In this document: in pieces, positions 49,388 through 58,707 of the stretch
Layout: each line of letters opens with the position of its first letter
Numbering within the stretch: position 1 is the first letter of the stretch
Origin: Cycloclasticus sp.
Lineage (GTDB): Bacteria > Pseudomonadota > Gammaproteobacteria > Methylococcales > Cycloclasticaceae
Assembly: GCA_002700385.1 (NCBI GenBank)
Contig: PADC01000004.1
Location: 94,776 to 158,775, forward strand
Direction of reading: 5' to 3'
DNA: 64,000 bases
Made by a program: the position numbers and the translations under genes
The notes under the pieces: generated by a model
The model's database searches: none
What the model was told of the DNA's origin: nothing
Seen by the model: only the letters and a program-made list of their open reading frames with translations

Positions 49388-51181
49388 TTAGTTATCTTTA
49401 ATTAAACCAACCGGGACGCTAACAGGCATTGCTAAAATTTGTTGAGCGTAGGTTTTACCTTGAACATCAACGTTCATTGAACTAACGCCGCCGCCACCTA
49501 AAGCGTCGTGTAGGAAAAAGTTAAAAGCCTCTATACCTGGCAAGTAGAATCGTTCAACCCGACCTTTTGCCACATGGGAAAACCACTCACCGACGGACTC
49601 TGCCGTTAGAGATTGGCTAATGTAAGCCATATATTCAGGCTGACGAGCAATGACACCGATGTTAGCAAACCGCCCTTTATCGCCACTGCGTGCTACCGCT
49701 AATTTCAGCAAAGGCACCTCTTCCATTGCCCCCTCATCAGTTGCACCAAGTGGCTCACTGACCCTCTCTATTTGTTCGCTTCTAAATGGTACGCCAGCCA
49801 CTGAGGGATAACTTAATTCAACGCCATCCACCTCAACCCGTGCGCTGGTCTCAGTTTTGTTTAATAAGAATGAATACAAGCTGATCACGGGCGATACTTT
49901 TGGACGCCCTGCTTCACCCGCTGCACATCGACCGCCCGTCATATTTAAAATAACGCCCATCACTTCTCTAGAAAAAAGCGCAACGGCTTCCCGTTTTTCG
50001 TGATGAACTGCCATTCTTAAGACAATTTCTTGTAGAGCCTCAGGTGCGGCAAAATGCGTGGGATTCCATAAAGCATTTGCACCTAATAAATTGATGGACT
50101 GTTGCTTGAAATCGCCATAGCCCTGTTCCGATAGCAAAGCTCTGCATCGCTCAAGAATGGCATCAGCGGTTAATTGGGCTTTTTTTAGTACATCAAACCC
50201 TGTTAGCAATTGGGTATAAACAGCGCGATAGCCGTCTAAATAGGTTGCCGATACTTTGTACTGATCAGTGGCCGGATAACCGATAGCGCCTTTCACTAAT
50301 ACTCGATTCTTGCCGTCATCTATCAGTTCGACTTGCGAAAAATCACACACCACATCCGGCAAAAAATAGGCCTGAGGATCACCAATTTCATAAATCATCT
50401 GTTCGGCAACGGTTAATTTAGACACTAAACCACCTGTTCCAAGCGCTTTAGTCACGACAAATTCCCCATCCTGCTGACACTCAACAATGGGGTATCCCAT
50501 ATCTGCCCAATCATCACAACTATCTTGCCAATCGGTAAAATTTCCACCGGTTACCTGACAGCCACATTTAATCAAGTGCCCTGCCAAAGAACCCATCGAT
50601 AATTTATCTAAATCATCAACTGCCCATTGATACTCATGAATTAACACGCCCAATGTGGTGGCAGAATCAACGACCCGCCCCGTAATCACAATATCAGCGC
50701 CAGCGTCTAACGCAGCGGCAATTGGAAAAGCACCCAAATAGGCATTGATACTGGCTAATTTAGCGGGAAAAGCCGCACCCGTTTCCATCTCGGTGACGCC
50801 GGAGGCACGCAATGCATCCTCTTTTGACAATAAATTATCACCACTGACTGCGCCAATTTTTAACTGAATGCCTTGCTCATCTAAGATCGTTTGAATAGCC
50901 TCTTTGCACGCCGTTAAATTGACCCCTCCCGCATTCGCAACAACTTTTACTCCGCGTTCCTTAATGTCTTTTAAATTCGGCTTTAAAATTTGTTGAACAA
51001 AGTCGGTTGCATACCCCAGCTGATCAGATTTAGATTTGGCATTTGCCAACAACGACATGGTCACTTCAGCCAAATAGTCATAGACGAGATAATCCACATC
51101 ACCTTTGCTTAATAACTGTTGGGTTGCATAAGCACTGTCCCCCCAATAACCTGATGCGCCACCAATTCTAATTTTTTTCAT
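49388..51181 (-). CDS. atuA: Acyclic terpene utilisation protein AtuA
   Basis: KKIRIGGASGYWGDSAYATQQLLSKGDVDYLVYDYLAEVTMSLL...VKVVANAGGVN...ADIVITGRVVDSATTLG; start reassigned to 51181. Confidence 0.9.
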   Translation of the reverse strand: MKKIRIGGASGYWGDSAYATQQLLSKGDVDYLVYDYLAEVTMSLLANAKSKSDQLGYATDFVQQILKPNLKDIKERGVKVVANAGGVNLTACKEAIQTILDEQGIQLKIGAVSGDNLLSKEDALRASGVTEMETGAAFPAKLASINAYLGAFPIAAALDAGADIVITGRVVDSATTLGVLIHEYQWAVDDLDKLSMGSLAGHLIKCGCQVTGGNFTDWQDSCDDWADMGYPIVECQQDGEFVVTKALGTGGLVSKLTVAEQMIYEIGDPQAYFLPDVVCDFSQVELIDDGKNRVLVKGAIGYPATDQYKVSATYLDGYRAVYTQLLTGFDVLKKAQLTADAILERCRALLSEQGYGDFKQQSINLLGANALWNPTHFAAPEALQEIVLRMAVHHEKREAVALFSREVMGVILNMTGGRCAAGEAGRPKVSPVISLYSFLLNKTETSARVEVDGVELSYPSVAGVPFRSEQIERVSEPLGATDEGAMEEVPLLKLAVARSGDKGRFANIGVIARQPEYMAYISQSLTAESVGEWFSHVAKGRVERFYLPGIEAFNFFLHDALGGGGVSSMNVDVQGKTYAQQILAMPVSVPVGLIKDN

Positions 51182-51191
51182 CCTGTCTTCC

Positions 51192-53147
51192 TTATTCATC
51201 TGCGTTGACATCTATTAATGGATGGCCAACCTCCACTTGTTGATCGGGCGTCACATACACTTCGCTAACGGTACCGGCTTTTTGAGCATTTAATTCTTGA
51301 AACATTTTCATCGACTCTAAAACAACCAATAAATCACCTTTATTAACGGTTTCTCCGGCCTTCACTTTGACATCAGCGATACGTCCACTCATGGGTGCAA
51401 CGAGGTTGGCCCCCAGTTCTTCCTCATCACGTTTGTTTGAAAATGATAATTTCTCAAACATCGCCACGTCAGAGCGGTTATCAATGTAAAGACACTGTTG
51501 TTCATCCAACGCCACAGTGACGCTCGACCGAATACCATTCACCTGTAGTGTCAATTCACCTTCTGCCTCGTTTAAGATAATGACGTCTTGCGTTTCGAAC
51601 CCATCAGCTTCAACGCAATACTGATGACCGTCTTGCGAAACCACAAAATCCCGTTGTGTTTGCTGAAACTTCAATCTAACCGGCCAACTCAATACCCCGG
51701 TGCTTCTCCAACCAGTAGCTCCCTGAGTTCTTGATAATAAAATGGCTGCCATCGACCACATGGCGTCAGATGGGCTGAAACAACCCTGATTTTCTTTCTG
51801 TGGCAGATAAGTCTCTTCAATATGCCGGGTTGTGGCTTCTCCCATCACAAAAACCGGGTCTTCAAGCAAGCCCAGTAAAAAGGGCTTATTGCTCGACAGT
51901 CCTAATAAAACGGTCTCTTTCAGTGCGCGCCTTAAACGTCTGATGGCTTCATGACGTGTTTCACCAAAAGCGATCAGTTTTGCTAGCATTGAGTCATAGT
52001 AAGGCGTGATCATTTGCCCCTTCACAATGCCGTTATCAGTGCGGATGCCTTTTCCTGAAGGCATTTTCCAATCGCGAACCAAGCCTGTCTGAGGGACAAA
52101 ACCTGCCTCACAATCTTCTGCATACAAGCGGACTTCTATGGCATGACCCTTAAGATGAATATCACGTTGCCTAAGCGGTAAATCGTCGCCAGCAGCAACC
52201 AATAATTGCCATTCGACCAGGTCTAAACCGGTAATGAGTTCAGTTACGGGGTGTTCAACCTGCAAGCGTGTATTCATTTCTAAAAAATAAAACGCCCCAT
52301 CTTGCGCTACAAGAAATTCAACCGTACCAGCGCCCACGTAATTTACCGCTTTTGCTGCCTGTACAGCCGCTTCACCCATCTTTTTACGTAGTTCGTCACT
52401 CATGCCGGGTGCGGGTGCTTCTTCAATGACTTTTTGGTTGCGGCGTTGCATGGAGCAATCTCGTTCGCCCAAATAAACCGTATGGCCTGCTTTATCAGCA
52501 AAAATTTGAATCTCAATATGCCGAGCTTGCTCAACACATTTTTCAAGCAATAATTCTGAGGAACCGAAACTGCTAAGCGCCTCGGCTCTGGCAGACTCAG
52601 CCTCTGCTTTCAGCTTCAGTGGCTCTCTGACAATCCGAATGCCTCGTCCACCACCCCCTGCCGCCGCTTTAACCATAACGGGGTAGCCTATTCGATCGGC
52701 TTGTTGCTGTAGAACTTGGTCATCGCCTGAAGGGCCATCGTAGCCGGGAACTAACGGCACCTCGGCATCCAGCATTTTGTGCCTCGCCACCGTTTTATTC
52801 CCCATCACGGCAATAGCGGCAGAAGGCGGCCCTATAAAAGTTAGTCCTGCCTGTTCACATCGGCGGGCAAATTCCATCGATTCTGATAAAAATCCATAGC
52901 CCGGATGGATCGCTTCAGCATTGGTCTTTTGAGCAGCCGCAATAATGTTATCAATATTAAGGTAAGACTTATCGACAGCCGATTCGCCAATACAAATGGC
53001 TGTATCTGCCAAGGCCACATGCAAAGCGTCTCTATCAGCTTCACTATAAACAGCCACTGTTTCATAACCCATTTCTTTTGCTGTTTTAATCACCCGAACG
53101 GCAATCTCGCCACGATTAGCAATCAGTATGGTGTTAAATTTACTCAT
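51192..53147 (-). CDS. atuF: Acyl-CoA carboxylase alpha subunit, geranyl-CoA carboxylase AtuF-like
   Basis: TILIANRGEIAVRVIKTAKEMGYETVAVYSEAD...MNTRLQVEHPVTE...VLESMKM; next to atuA. Confidence 0.83.
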   Translation of the reverse strand: MSKFNTILIANRGEIAVRVIKTAKEMGYETVAVYSEADRDALHVALADTAICIGESAVDKSYLNIDNIIAAAQKTNAEAIHPGYGFLSESMEFARRCEQAGLTFIGPPSAAIAVMGNKTVARHKMLDAEVPLVPGYDGPSGDDQVLQQQADRIGYPVMVKAAAGGGGRGIRIVREPLKLKAEAESARAEALSSFGSSELLLEKCVEQARHIEIQIFADKAGHTVYLGERDCSMQRRNQKVIEEAPAPGMSDELRKKMGEAAVQAAKAVNYVGAGTVEFLVAQDGAFYFLEMNTRLQVEHPVTELITGLDLVEWQLLVAAGDDLPLRQRDIHLKGHAIEVRLYAEDCEAGFVPQTGLVRDWKMPSGKGIRTDNGIVKGQMITPYYDSMLAKLIAFGETRHEAIRRLRRALKETVLLGLSSNKPFLLGLLEDPVFVMGEATTRHIEETYLPQKENQGCFSPSDAMWSMAAILLSRTQGATGWRSTGVLSWPVRLKFQQTQRDFVVSQDGHQYCVEADGFETQDVIILNEAEGELTLQVNGIRSSVTVALDEQQCLYIDNRSDVAMFEKLSFSNKRDEEELGANLVAPMSGRIADVKVKAGETVNKGDLLVVLESMKMFQELNAQKAGTVSEVYVTPDQQVEVGHPLIDVNADE

Positions 53148-53953
53148 TTCTCAGCCGTCCATATCGGTTTTCTTTTTTCAACAAAAGCACGGTGCCCTTC
53201 GCGACCTTCATCTTGTTTATTTAATTTGGAAAAAATATCTGCTGAAAACTCAATCATCTCGTCTTCATCTTTCTGCCCCACCTGATGCATTATTTTTTTT
53301 GTTGCCGCACAGGCTTTAGGGCCACAACGTTCCACTTGTTGAATAACAGATTCCAATAATTCAATCAGCTGTTGTGTTGATGCAGCGAGATACTGCGCAA
53401 TTCCTAGCTGATAGGCCATCTCACCGTTAATTCTCTCGCCCGTTAGCGCCATTTGCTTTGCACGTGTTAAGCCGATTCGCTTAACGACATAAGGGGCTAT
53501 TTGTGCCGGTGCAATGCCTAATGTGGTTTCTGGCATGCCCAGTTTGGCGTCTTGGTGAACCAAAGTCAGGTCAGCTATACAGGCCAGGCCAAAACCGCCA
53601 CCCATGGCTGAGCCTTCTACAACCACGATCAGCGTTTGAGGTAAATGCCAGAATTTTTTAAATAATTGCCCCGATTTAATATTTCTTTCTCTAGCGGGGT
53701 CTATACCTTTAGTTGAAGAATCGGTTTGCTCTTTACGTTCTTTAATATCCCCGCCAGCACAAAAATGCCCACCGGCTCCTTGCAAGATAACAACACGAAT
53801 TAAATCTGTACTTGATAAAAAATCAGCCAATTCATGCAATTCCTGATTCATCTGATTATTCATGGCATTACGCCGTTCAGGGCGATTTAACGTCACGTAA
53901 AGCCGAGCGCCCGACTGTTTAAGTAATAAAGTATTGGTTGCAGGCAAGCTCAT
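53144..53953 (-). CDS. atuE: Enoyl-CoA hydratase, AtuE-like (isohexenylglutaconyl-CoA hydratase)
   Basis: VTLNRPERRNAMNNQMNQELHEL...HFCAGGDIKERKEQ...GSAMGGGFGLACIADL; between carboxylase subunit genes; start reassigned to 53953. Confidence 0.72.
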   Translation of the reverse strand: MSLPATNTLLLKQSGARLYVTLNRPERRNAMNNQMNQELHELADFLSSTDLIRVVILQGAGGHFCAGGDIKERKEQTDSSTKGIDPARERNIKSGQLFKKFWHLPQTLIVVVEGSAMGGGFGLACIADLTLVHQDAKLGMPETTLGIAPAQIAPYVVKRIGLTRAKQMALTGERINGEMAYQLGIAQYLAASTQQLIELLESVIQQVERCGPKACAATKKIMHQVGQKDEDEMIEFSADIFSKLNKQDEGREGHRAFVEKRKPIWTAEK

Positions 53954-53954
53954 A

Positions 53955-55574
53955 CTAAATTCTCGCAACACCAAAGGTGTTTGGATCAAGTTTTGTTTCT
54001 CGACCCCGCACCACAATATCAATTAACTCGGAAAGCAAACGGCGACTTTTTCGTGGATCAATAATGCCTTCATCCCAGACTACAGAGGTGCAATAAAGCG
54101 CCGAAGAAACGCTCGAATAATATTTCAGAATATCGTCGGTTTGTTTGGCTAAAAAAGGTTCATCAATGGGTTTATTATTGGCTTTTTGTTTATTTTCATA
54201 CACGATCTACATCACCGTTGCGGCTTGTTCTCCACCCATCACTGCTAACGTGTTCGTTGGCCATGCAAAGAGAAATTCCGGCTCAAATGAACGGCCCGAC
54301 ATGGCGTAATTTCCTGCACCAAAAGCCCCACCAATATTAAGCGTTATTTTCGGCACCGTGGCATTCGCAACCGCTTGAATCAGCTTGGCGCCATTTTTAA
54401 TCATGCCCCGTTGTTCATGTTCAACCCCAACGATAAATCCCGTGGTGTTTTGTAAAAAGATCAACGGTTTATTCGCTTGGCAACACAGCTGTATAAATTG
54501 GGTTGCCTTGCCGGCCCCTTTGTTGGTGATTGGGCCATTATTGGCAATCATGCCGCAATGTTTACCCTCTATTTCAGCAAACCCACACACCGTGAAAGGA
54601 TCATAGTTCGCTTTAAATTCCACAAAATCTGAATCATCAATTAAGCGTGCGATGACTTCACGGCTATCGTACGGTTTGTGGTAATCTGCGGGCACAATGC
54701 CGCATAGCTCGTCAATGTCGTAACGGGGTCCTTTATAGGGTTTGTTTGTTTCAACGGGCAAACGATCATTCCAATTTAAGCTTTTCACCACTTCGCGGGT
54801 CATTTCAATCGCATGTGCATCATCTTCAGCCAAATATTCAGCAAGCCCCGACTCTCTGGCGTGCATATCGGCTCCGCCCAGTTCTTCTTCTTCGGCAATT
54901 TCACCGGTCGCGGCCTTTAATAAGGGCGGGCCAGCCAGATAGGCTCGCGCCTTGTCTTTCACCATCACCACGTAATCGGACATGCCCGGTATATAAGCGC
55001 CACCCGCTGTTGATGCGCCATGAACCACCGTAATTTGTGGTAACCCTTTAGCAGAAGCATGTGCTTGTGACATAAAGCGGTGACCCGCTAAATTAAACCC
55101 CAAATGTTGTAAAAATAAATTACCGCCACCACTTTGTACTAAGCAGATAAAGGGCAGCCTTGAAGCGCTGGCAATTTCTTGCGCGCGACGTAATTTTTCG
55201 TAAGCGTGCGGCATGTTGGTACCCGCTTTAATCGCCGCATCATTCACATAAACCATGCAACGGGTATTTTCCACAAACCCAATACCCACAATAATGCCAG
55301 CGCCGTATACATTGTCTTCACCGTCATCATCGTGTTGGCCTAACCCGGCTAACGTGCTCAGTTCTATAAAACTCGCGCCCGGATCAAGCAGCAAATCCAA
55401 CCGTTCTCTAGGCAAAAGCTGCCCTCTTTTTTTAAACAGCTCCTGTTTTCTCTTAGAGGCAAGATGTACTTTATTTTCAAGCTCATTCACATTTTTAATC
55501 AGGGCTAATAAATCTTCCCGGTTTTTTTTGAAAGCAGCGCTTTGGGTATTAACTTTACTTTGAATAACGGCCAT
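53955..55574 (-). pseudogene. atuC: Acyl-CoA carboxylase beta subunit, geranyl-CoA carboxylase AtuC-like, with an in-frame TAG
   Basis: ORF 54207..55574 ends VMGGEQAATVM-TAG, then same frame IVYENKQKANN...VVWDEGIIDPRKSRRLLSELIDIVVRG to 53955. Confidence 0.85.
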
Positions 55575-55586
55575 AATTTTTCTTAA

Positions 55587-56744
55587 CTAAAGTGAGGACG
55601 GGTGAATACCCATTCGTTTTGAAACAATTTCCAACATCACTTCATTCGCACCACCGCCGATGGAACATAAGCGGGTATCACGAAAAATTCGGCTGATTAA
55701 GTTATCCCACATAAAGCCTTGGCCTCCCCAATATTGCAGGCACGCTGTTGGAATCGTTTGCCCTAAAGCACCCACTTTAAATTTCGCCATTGACGTCAAC
55801 ATATCAACATCTTCTCCTGCAACATAACGCTCACAAGCCTGATGAATTAAAGCCCTTACCGCCTGAATATCTGTCTGCATTTCTGCCAATTTAAAATAAA
55901 TATCCTGATTTGCAATCAGTGGTTTACCAAAGGCTTTACGCTGTTTTGTATAGTCAATCGTAATATCGACAGCGTCTTGAATTTGGCTTAAATATTTCGA
56001 CATTGCAAAGAACCGCTCTTCTTGAAATTGTTGCATTTGGTAAATAAAACCACGGCCTTCTTCACCAATTAAATTAGTCACAGGCACGCGCACATTATCA
56101 AAGTAAATCGGCGCCGTATCGGAACTACGTGCCCCTAATTTATTTAATCTTTTGCCCCGGGTTACCCCTTTCGTGTCGAGTGGAACAATAATCAGTGATT
56201 TGTTTTTATGTGGGCCATTGTCATCTCCGGTGTTACACAACAAGCAAACCCAATCAGCCTGTGTTGATGTAGTAATCCACATTTTTCCACCATTGATAAT
56301 GTATTCATCGCCCACTCGCTTTGCATGGGTTTTAATCGAAGCCACATCCGAACCGGCACCTTCTTCACTCACCCCAATACAACCGACCAAATCACCGGCA
56401 ATAGACGGTGCTAAGTAATTACGTTTTAATTCATCACTACCAAAATTCGCCAAGGCAGGTGTGCACATATCCGTCTGCACACCAATGGCTGTTGAAACAC
56501 CCGAACACTTTATTCGCCCCACCTCTTCGGCAAAGGCCAGCATATAAGAATAATCTAGCCCCAAGCCTCCCCATTGTTCATCACGATTGATCCCCAAAAA
56601 ACCCGCATCACCCATTTTTTTGAATAATTCGTGGGCAGGGAATATGCCCTCATCTTCCCATTCATCAACATAAGGGTTTATCTCGCGCTCAACAAAAGTA
56701 GCAATCAATTCACGTAACATGGTGTGTTCGTGCGTAAATAACAT
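55587..56744 (-). CDS. atuD: Citronellyl-CoA dehydrogenase AtuD-like
   Basis: INPYVDEWEDEGIFPAHELFKKMGDAGFLGI...LGLDYSYMLAFAEEVG...GVQTDMCTPALANFGSDELKRNYLAPSIAGDLVGCIGVSEEGAGSDVA. Confidence 0.82.
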   Translation of the reverse strand: MLFTHEHTMLRELIATFVEREINPYVDEWEDEGIFPAHELFKKMGDAGFLGINRDEQWGGLGLDYSYMLAFAEEVGRIKCSGVSTAIGVQTDMCTPALANFGSDELKRNYLAPSIAGDLVGCIGVSEEGAGSDVASIKTHAKRVGDEYIINGGKMWITTSTQADWVCLLCNTGDDNGPHKNKSLIIVPLDTKGVTRGKRLNKLGARSSDTAPIYFDNVRVPVTNLIGEEGRGFIYQMQQFQEERFFAMSKYLSQIQDAVDITIDYTKQRKAFGKPLIANQDIYFKLAEMQTDIQAVRALIHQACERYVAGEDVDMLTSMAKFKVGALGQTIPTACLQYWGGQGFMWDNLISRIFRDTRLCSIGGGANEVMLEIVSKRMGIHPSSL

Positions 56745-56792
56745 AACAGGCCTCATTTTTTCGAACTTAAGTATAAACAAAAAACGATATAA

Positions 56793-56806
56793 CTAACAAG
56801 CGTTAG
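56793..56806. promoter_or_regulatory. Putative operator palindrome CTAACAAGCGTTAG in divergent atuD/atuB gap
   Basis: CTAAC-N4-GTTAG palindrome, best example of the repeated motif. Confidence 0.6.
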
Positions 56807-56862
56807 ATTGAATAGGTTAATATAAGCCGTCTGATTAAAATCTTTAAGAAAAAATAGGAAAG

Positions 56863-57720
56863 ATGAACATGTACGAATCCATCTATAAATCATCGTTGTT
56901 TAAAGATAAGGTCATCATCGTAACCGGCGGTGGCAGCGGCATTGGGCGCTGCACAGCACATGAACTGGCCGCTTTAGGTGCGCACGTTATTATTCTTGGC
57001 CGAACATTAGAAAAACTTGAAAAAGTCGCTGAAGAGATAAGCTCATCGGGACAGCTTTGTGATGTCTACTCGTTAGATATTAGAGACTCTATCGCCATTA
57101 AAAAAGTCGTCACAAACATCATAGAAAAACACGGGGCCATTCATGGCTTGGTGAATAATGCCGGTGGGCAATTCCCCTCCTCGCTCGAAAACATCAGCGA
57201 CAAAGGCTGGGAAGCCGTTATTCGTAACAACCTGAATGGTGGCTTTTATATGATGAGGGACGTCTACAATCTTGCCATGAAAGAACACGGTGGCGCCATT
57301 GTCAACGTCGTCGCCAGTGTTGCTTTTGGCATGCCACATATGGGGCATACAGGGGCCGCAAGAGCCGGCATGATCAATTTAACCCAAACGGCTGCTCTGG
57401 AATGGGTGCACTCTGGAGTGCGTGTTAACGCCGTGGCACCCGGATCGGTTGCCTCCAGTGGAATGGAAACCTACCCCGAAGACTTTAAGAAAAAACTTCG
57501 GCAACGTCGCCACCAAGTCCCCATGAAACGCCAAGCAACTGAATCTGAAATATCATCAGCCATCGTTTATCTCTTATCTGAAGGAGCGGCCTACATAACC
57601 GGCGAAACCATTGCTGTTGATGGAGGGTTACCCCTGGCCAAAGAAAACTGGCCCGTCCCCGAACACAACAACAGCAAACCGTATAACGGCTTTCCTTTAT
57701 ATAAACCACCGGTCTTTTAA
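56863..57720 (+). CDS. atuB: SDR family oxidoreductase, AtuB-like
   Basis: VIIVTGGGSGIGRCTAHELAALGAHVIILGR...LVNNAGGQFPSSLENISDKGWEAVIRNNLNGGFYMMRDVYN...GHTGAARAGMINLTQTAALEW. Confidence 0.72.
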   Translation: MNMYESIYKSSLFKDKVIIVTGGGSGIGRCTAHELAALGAHVIILGRTLEKLEKVAEEISSSGQLCDVYSLDIRDSIAIKKVVTNIIEKHGAIHGLVNNAGGQFPSSLENISDKGWEAVIRNNLNGGFYMMRDVYNLAMKEHGGAIVNVVASVAFGMPHMGHTGAARAGMINLTQTAALEWVHSGVRVNAVAPGSVASSGMETYPEDFKKKLRQRRHQVPMKRQATESEISSAIVYLLSEGAAYITGETIAVDGGLPLAKENWPVPEHNNSKPYNGFPLYKPPVF

Positions 57721-57722
57721 AA

Positions 57723-58565
57723 ATGAAATCAACAATAAACGAAGGGTTTGTCATAAAAAAAATCAGCCCCACCATCGGGTCCACTGTTTATGGGCTAGAT
57801 TTATCCAAACCGATTCCTAAAGAAACACTCAAAAAATTACGCCACCTATGGCTAGAAAGAAAACTTCTCGTCTTCCCCGAACAAACACTCACCCCACAAC
57901 AACAAACCGACTTTACCCAACAATTTGGCGAACTCGATCAATACCCTTTTTTAGAGGGCATTAAAGGTCACCCTTATGTTGCAGAAGTACTTAAGCGCCC
58001 CGAAGAAAAAATCAACTTTGGTGGCGTTTGGCATGCCGATACAGCCTACCTTGAAACACCCGCAGCAGGAGCCAGTTTGTATGCCTTAGAATTACCGCCG
58101 ATTGGCGGCGATACCATCTTTTGTAATATGGGCGCCGCATACCAAGCCTTAACAGACAAGTTAAAACAAAAAATCAATCCGTTAAAAGCCTTCAATGCCT
58201 CAAATAAGCCAAATGTATCGCAAACACGCCTGCACCGAATAACCCGTGACGCCTTAGCTAAACAAGTCTTTATCAACAGCCACCCTGTTGTGCGCACACA
58301 CCCAGAAACTAGAGAAAAAACCTTGTTCGTCAACGAAGCGCATACCACGCACTTTACAAACCAAAGCGAACAACAAAGCAAAGCCTTACTGAATGAACTA
58401 TACCAACATGCACGCAAACCCGAGTTTCAATGCCGCATAACATGGCATATCGGCATGGTGGCTTTGTGGGACAACCGATCAACACATCACTACCCCATTA
58501 ACGATTACACCGGTTACCGCCGACTACTCCACCGCGTATCACTCAAAGGCGACAAACCTTTTTAG
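57723..58565 (+). CDS. TauD/TfdA family 2-oxoglutarate-dependent dioxygenase
   Basis: GLDLSKPIPKETLKKLRHLWLERKLLVFPEQ...WHADTAYLETPAAGASLYALELPPIGGDTIFCNMGAAY...ALWDNRSTHHYPINDYTGYRRLLHRV. Confidence 0.93.
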   Translation: MKSTINEGFVIKKISPTIGSTVYGLDLSKPIPKETLKKLRHLWLERKLLVFPEQTLTPQQQTDFTQQFGELDQYPFLEGIKGHPYVAEVLKRPEEKINFGGVWHADTAYLETPAAGASLYALELPPIGGDTIFCNMGAAYQALTDKLKQKINPLKAFNASNKPNVSQTRLHRITRDALAKQVFINSHPVVRTHPETREKTLFVNEAHTTHFTNQSEQQSKALLNELYQHARKPEFQCRITWHIGMVALWDNRSTHHYPINDYTGYRRLLHRVSLKGDKPF

Positions 58566-58646
58566 TAATCCGTAACCAAGTTAATTTAAAAAGAAATCAT
58601 GCCAGCTTAGTGGTTTAATATGAACTTAAATGGAATTATCATCCAC

Positions 58647-58699
58647 CTATATACAATTAATACGTGGGTAATGGGTTCCACTTTATTAATACTGTTAGG
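58647..58699 (+). repeat. Copy A of ~50-bp direct repeat
   Basis: CTATATACAATTAATACGTgggTAATGGGTTCCACT..ATTAATaCTGTTAG; partner at 63785-63835. Confidence 0.85.
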
Positions 58700-58707
58700 T
58701 TTACAAA

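Noticed and set aside
54207-54209. TAG as a pyrrolysine codon
   Set aside because: No reason to expect pyrrolysine in a carboxyltransferase, no pyl genes in the window, and several other genes lie close to likely indel errors; nonsense mutation or sequencing error is simpler.
618-56806. CTAACAAnnGTTAG motifs as integron attC core sites
   Set aside because: They share TAAC/GTTAG with attC R boxes but are only 14 bp, lack the paired stems and lie in promoter gaps of catabolic genes; operators are the better reading.
694-58565. Whole island as a steroid/cholate degradation cluster
   Set aside because: SCP-x/DUF35 pairs, paired dehydrogenases and KstR2-like TetR proteins are suggestive, but no KshA/KshB, ring-cleavage dioxygenase (HsaC/TesB), KstD or IpdAB-type genes were recognised; atu and BadI/Pim-like genes fit better.
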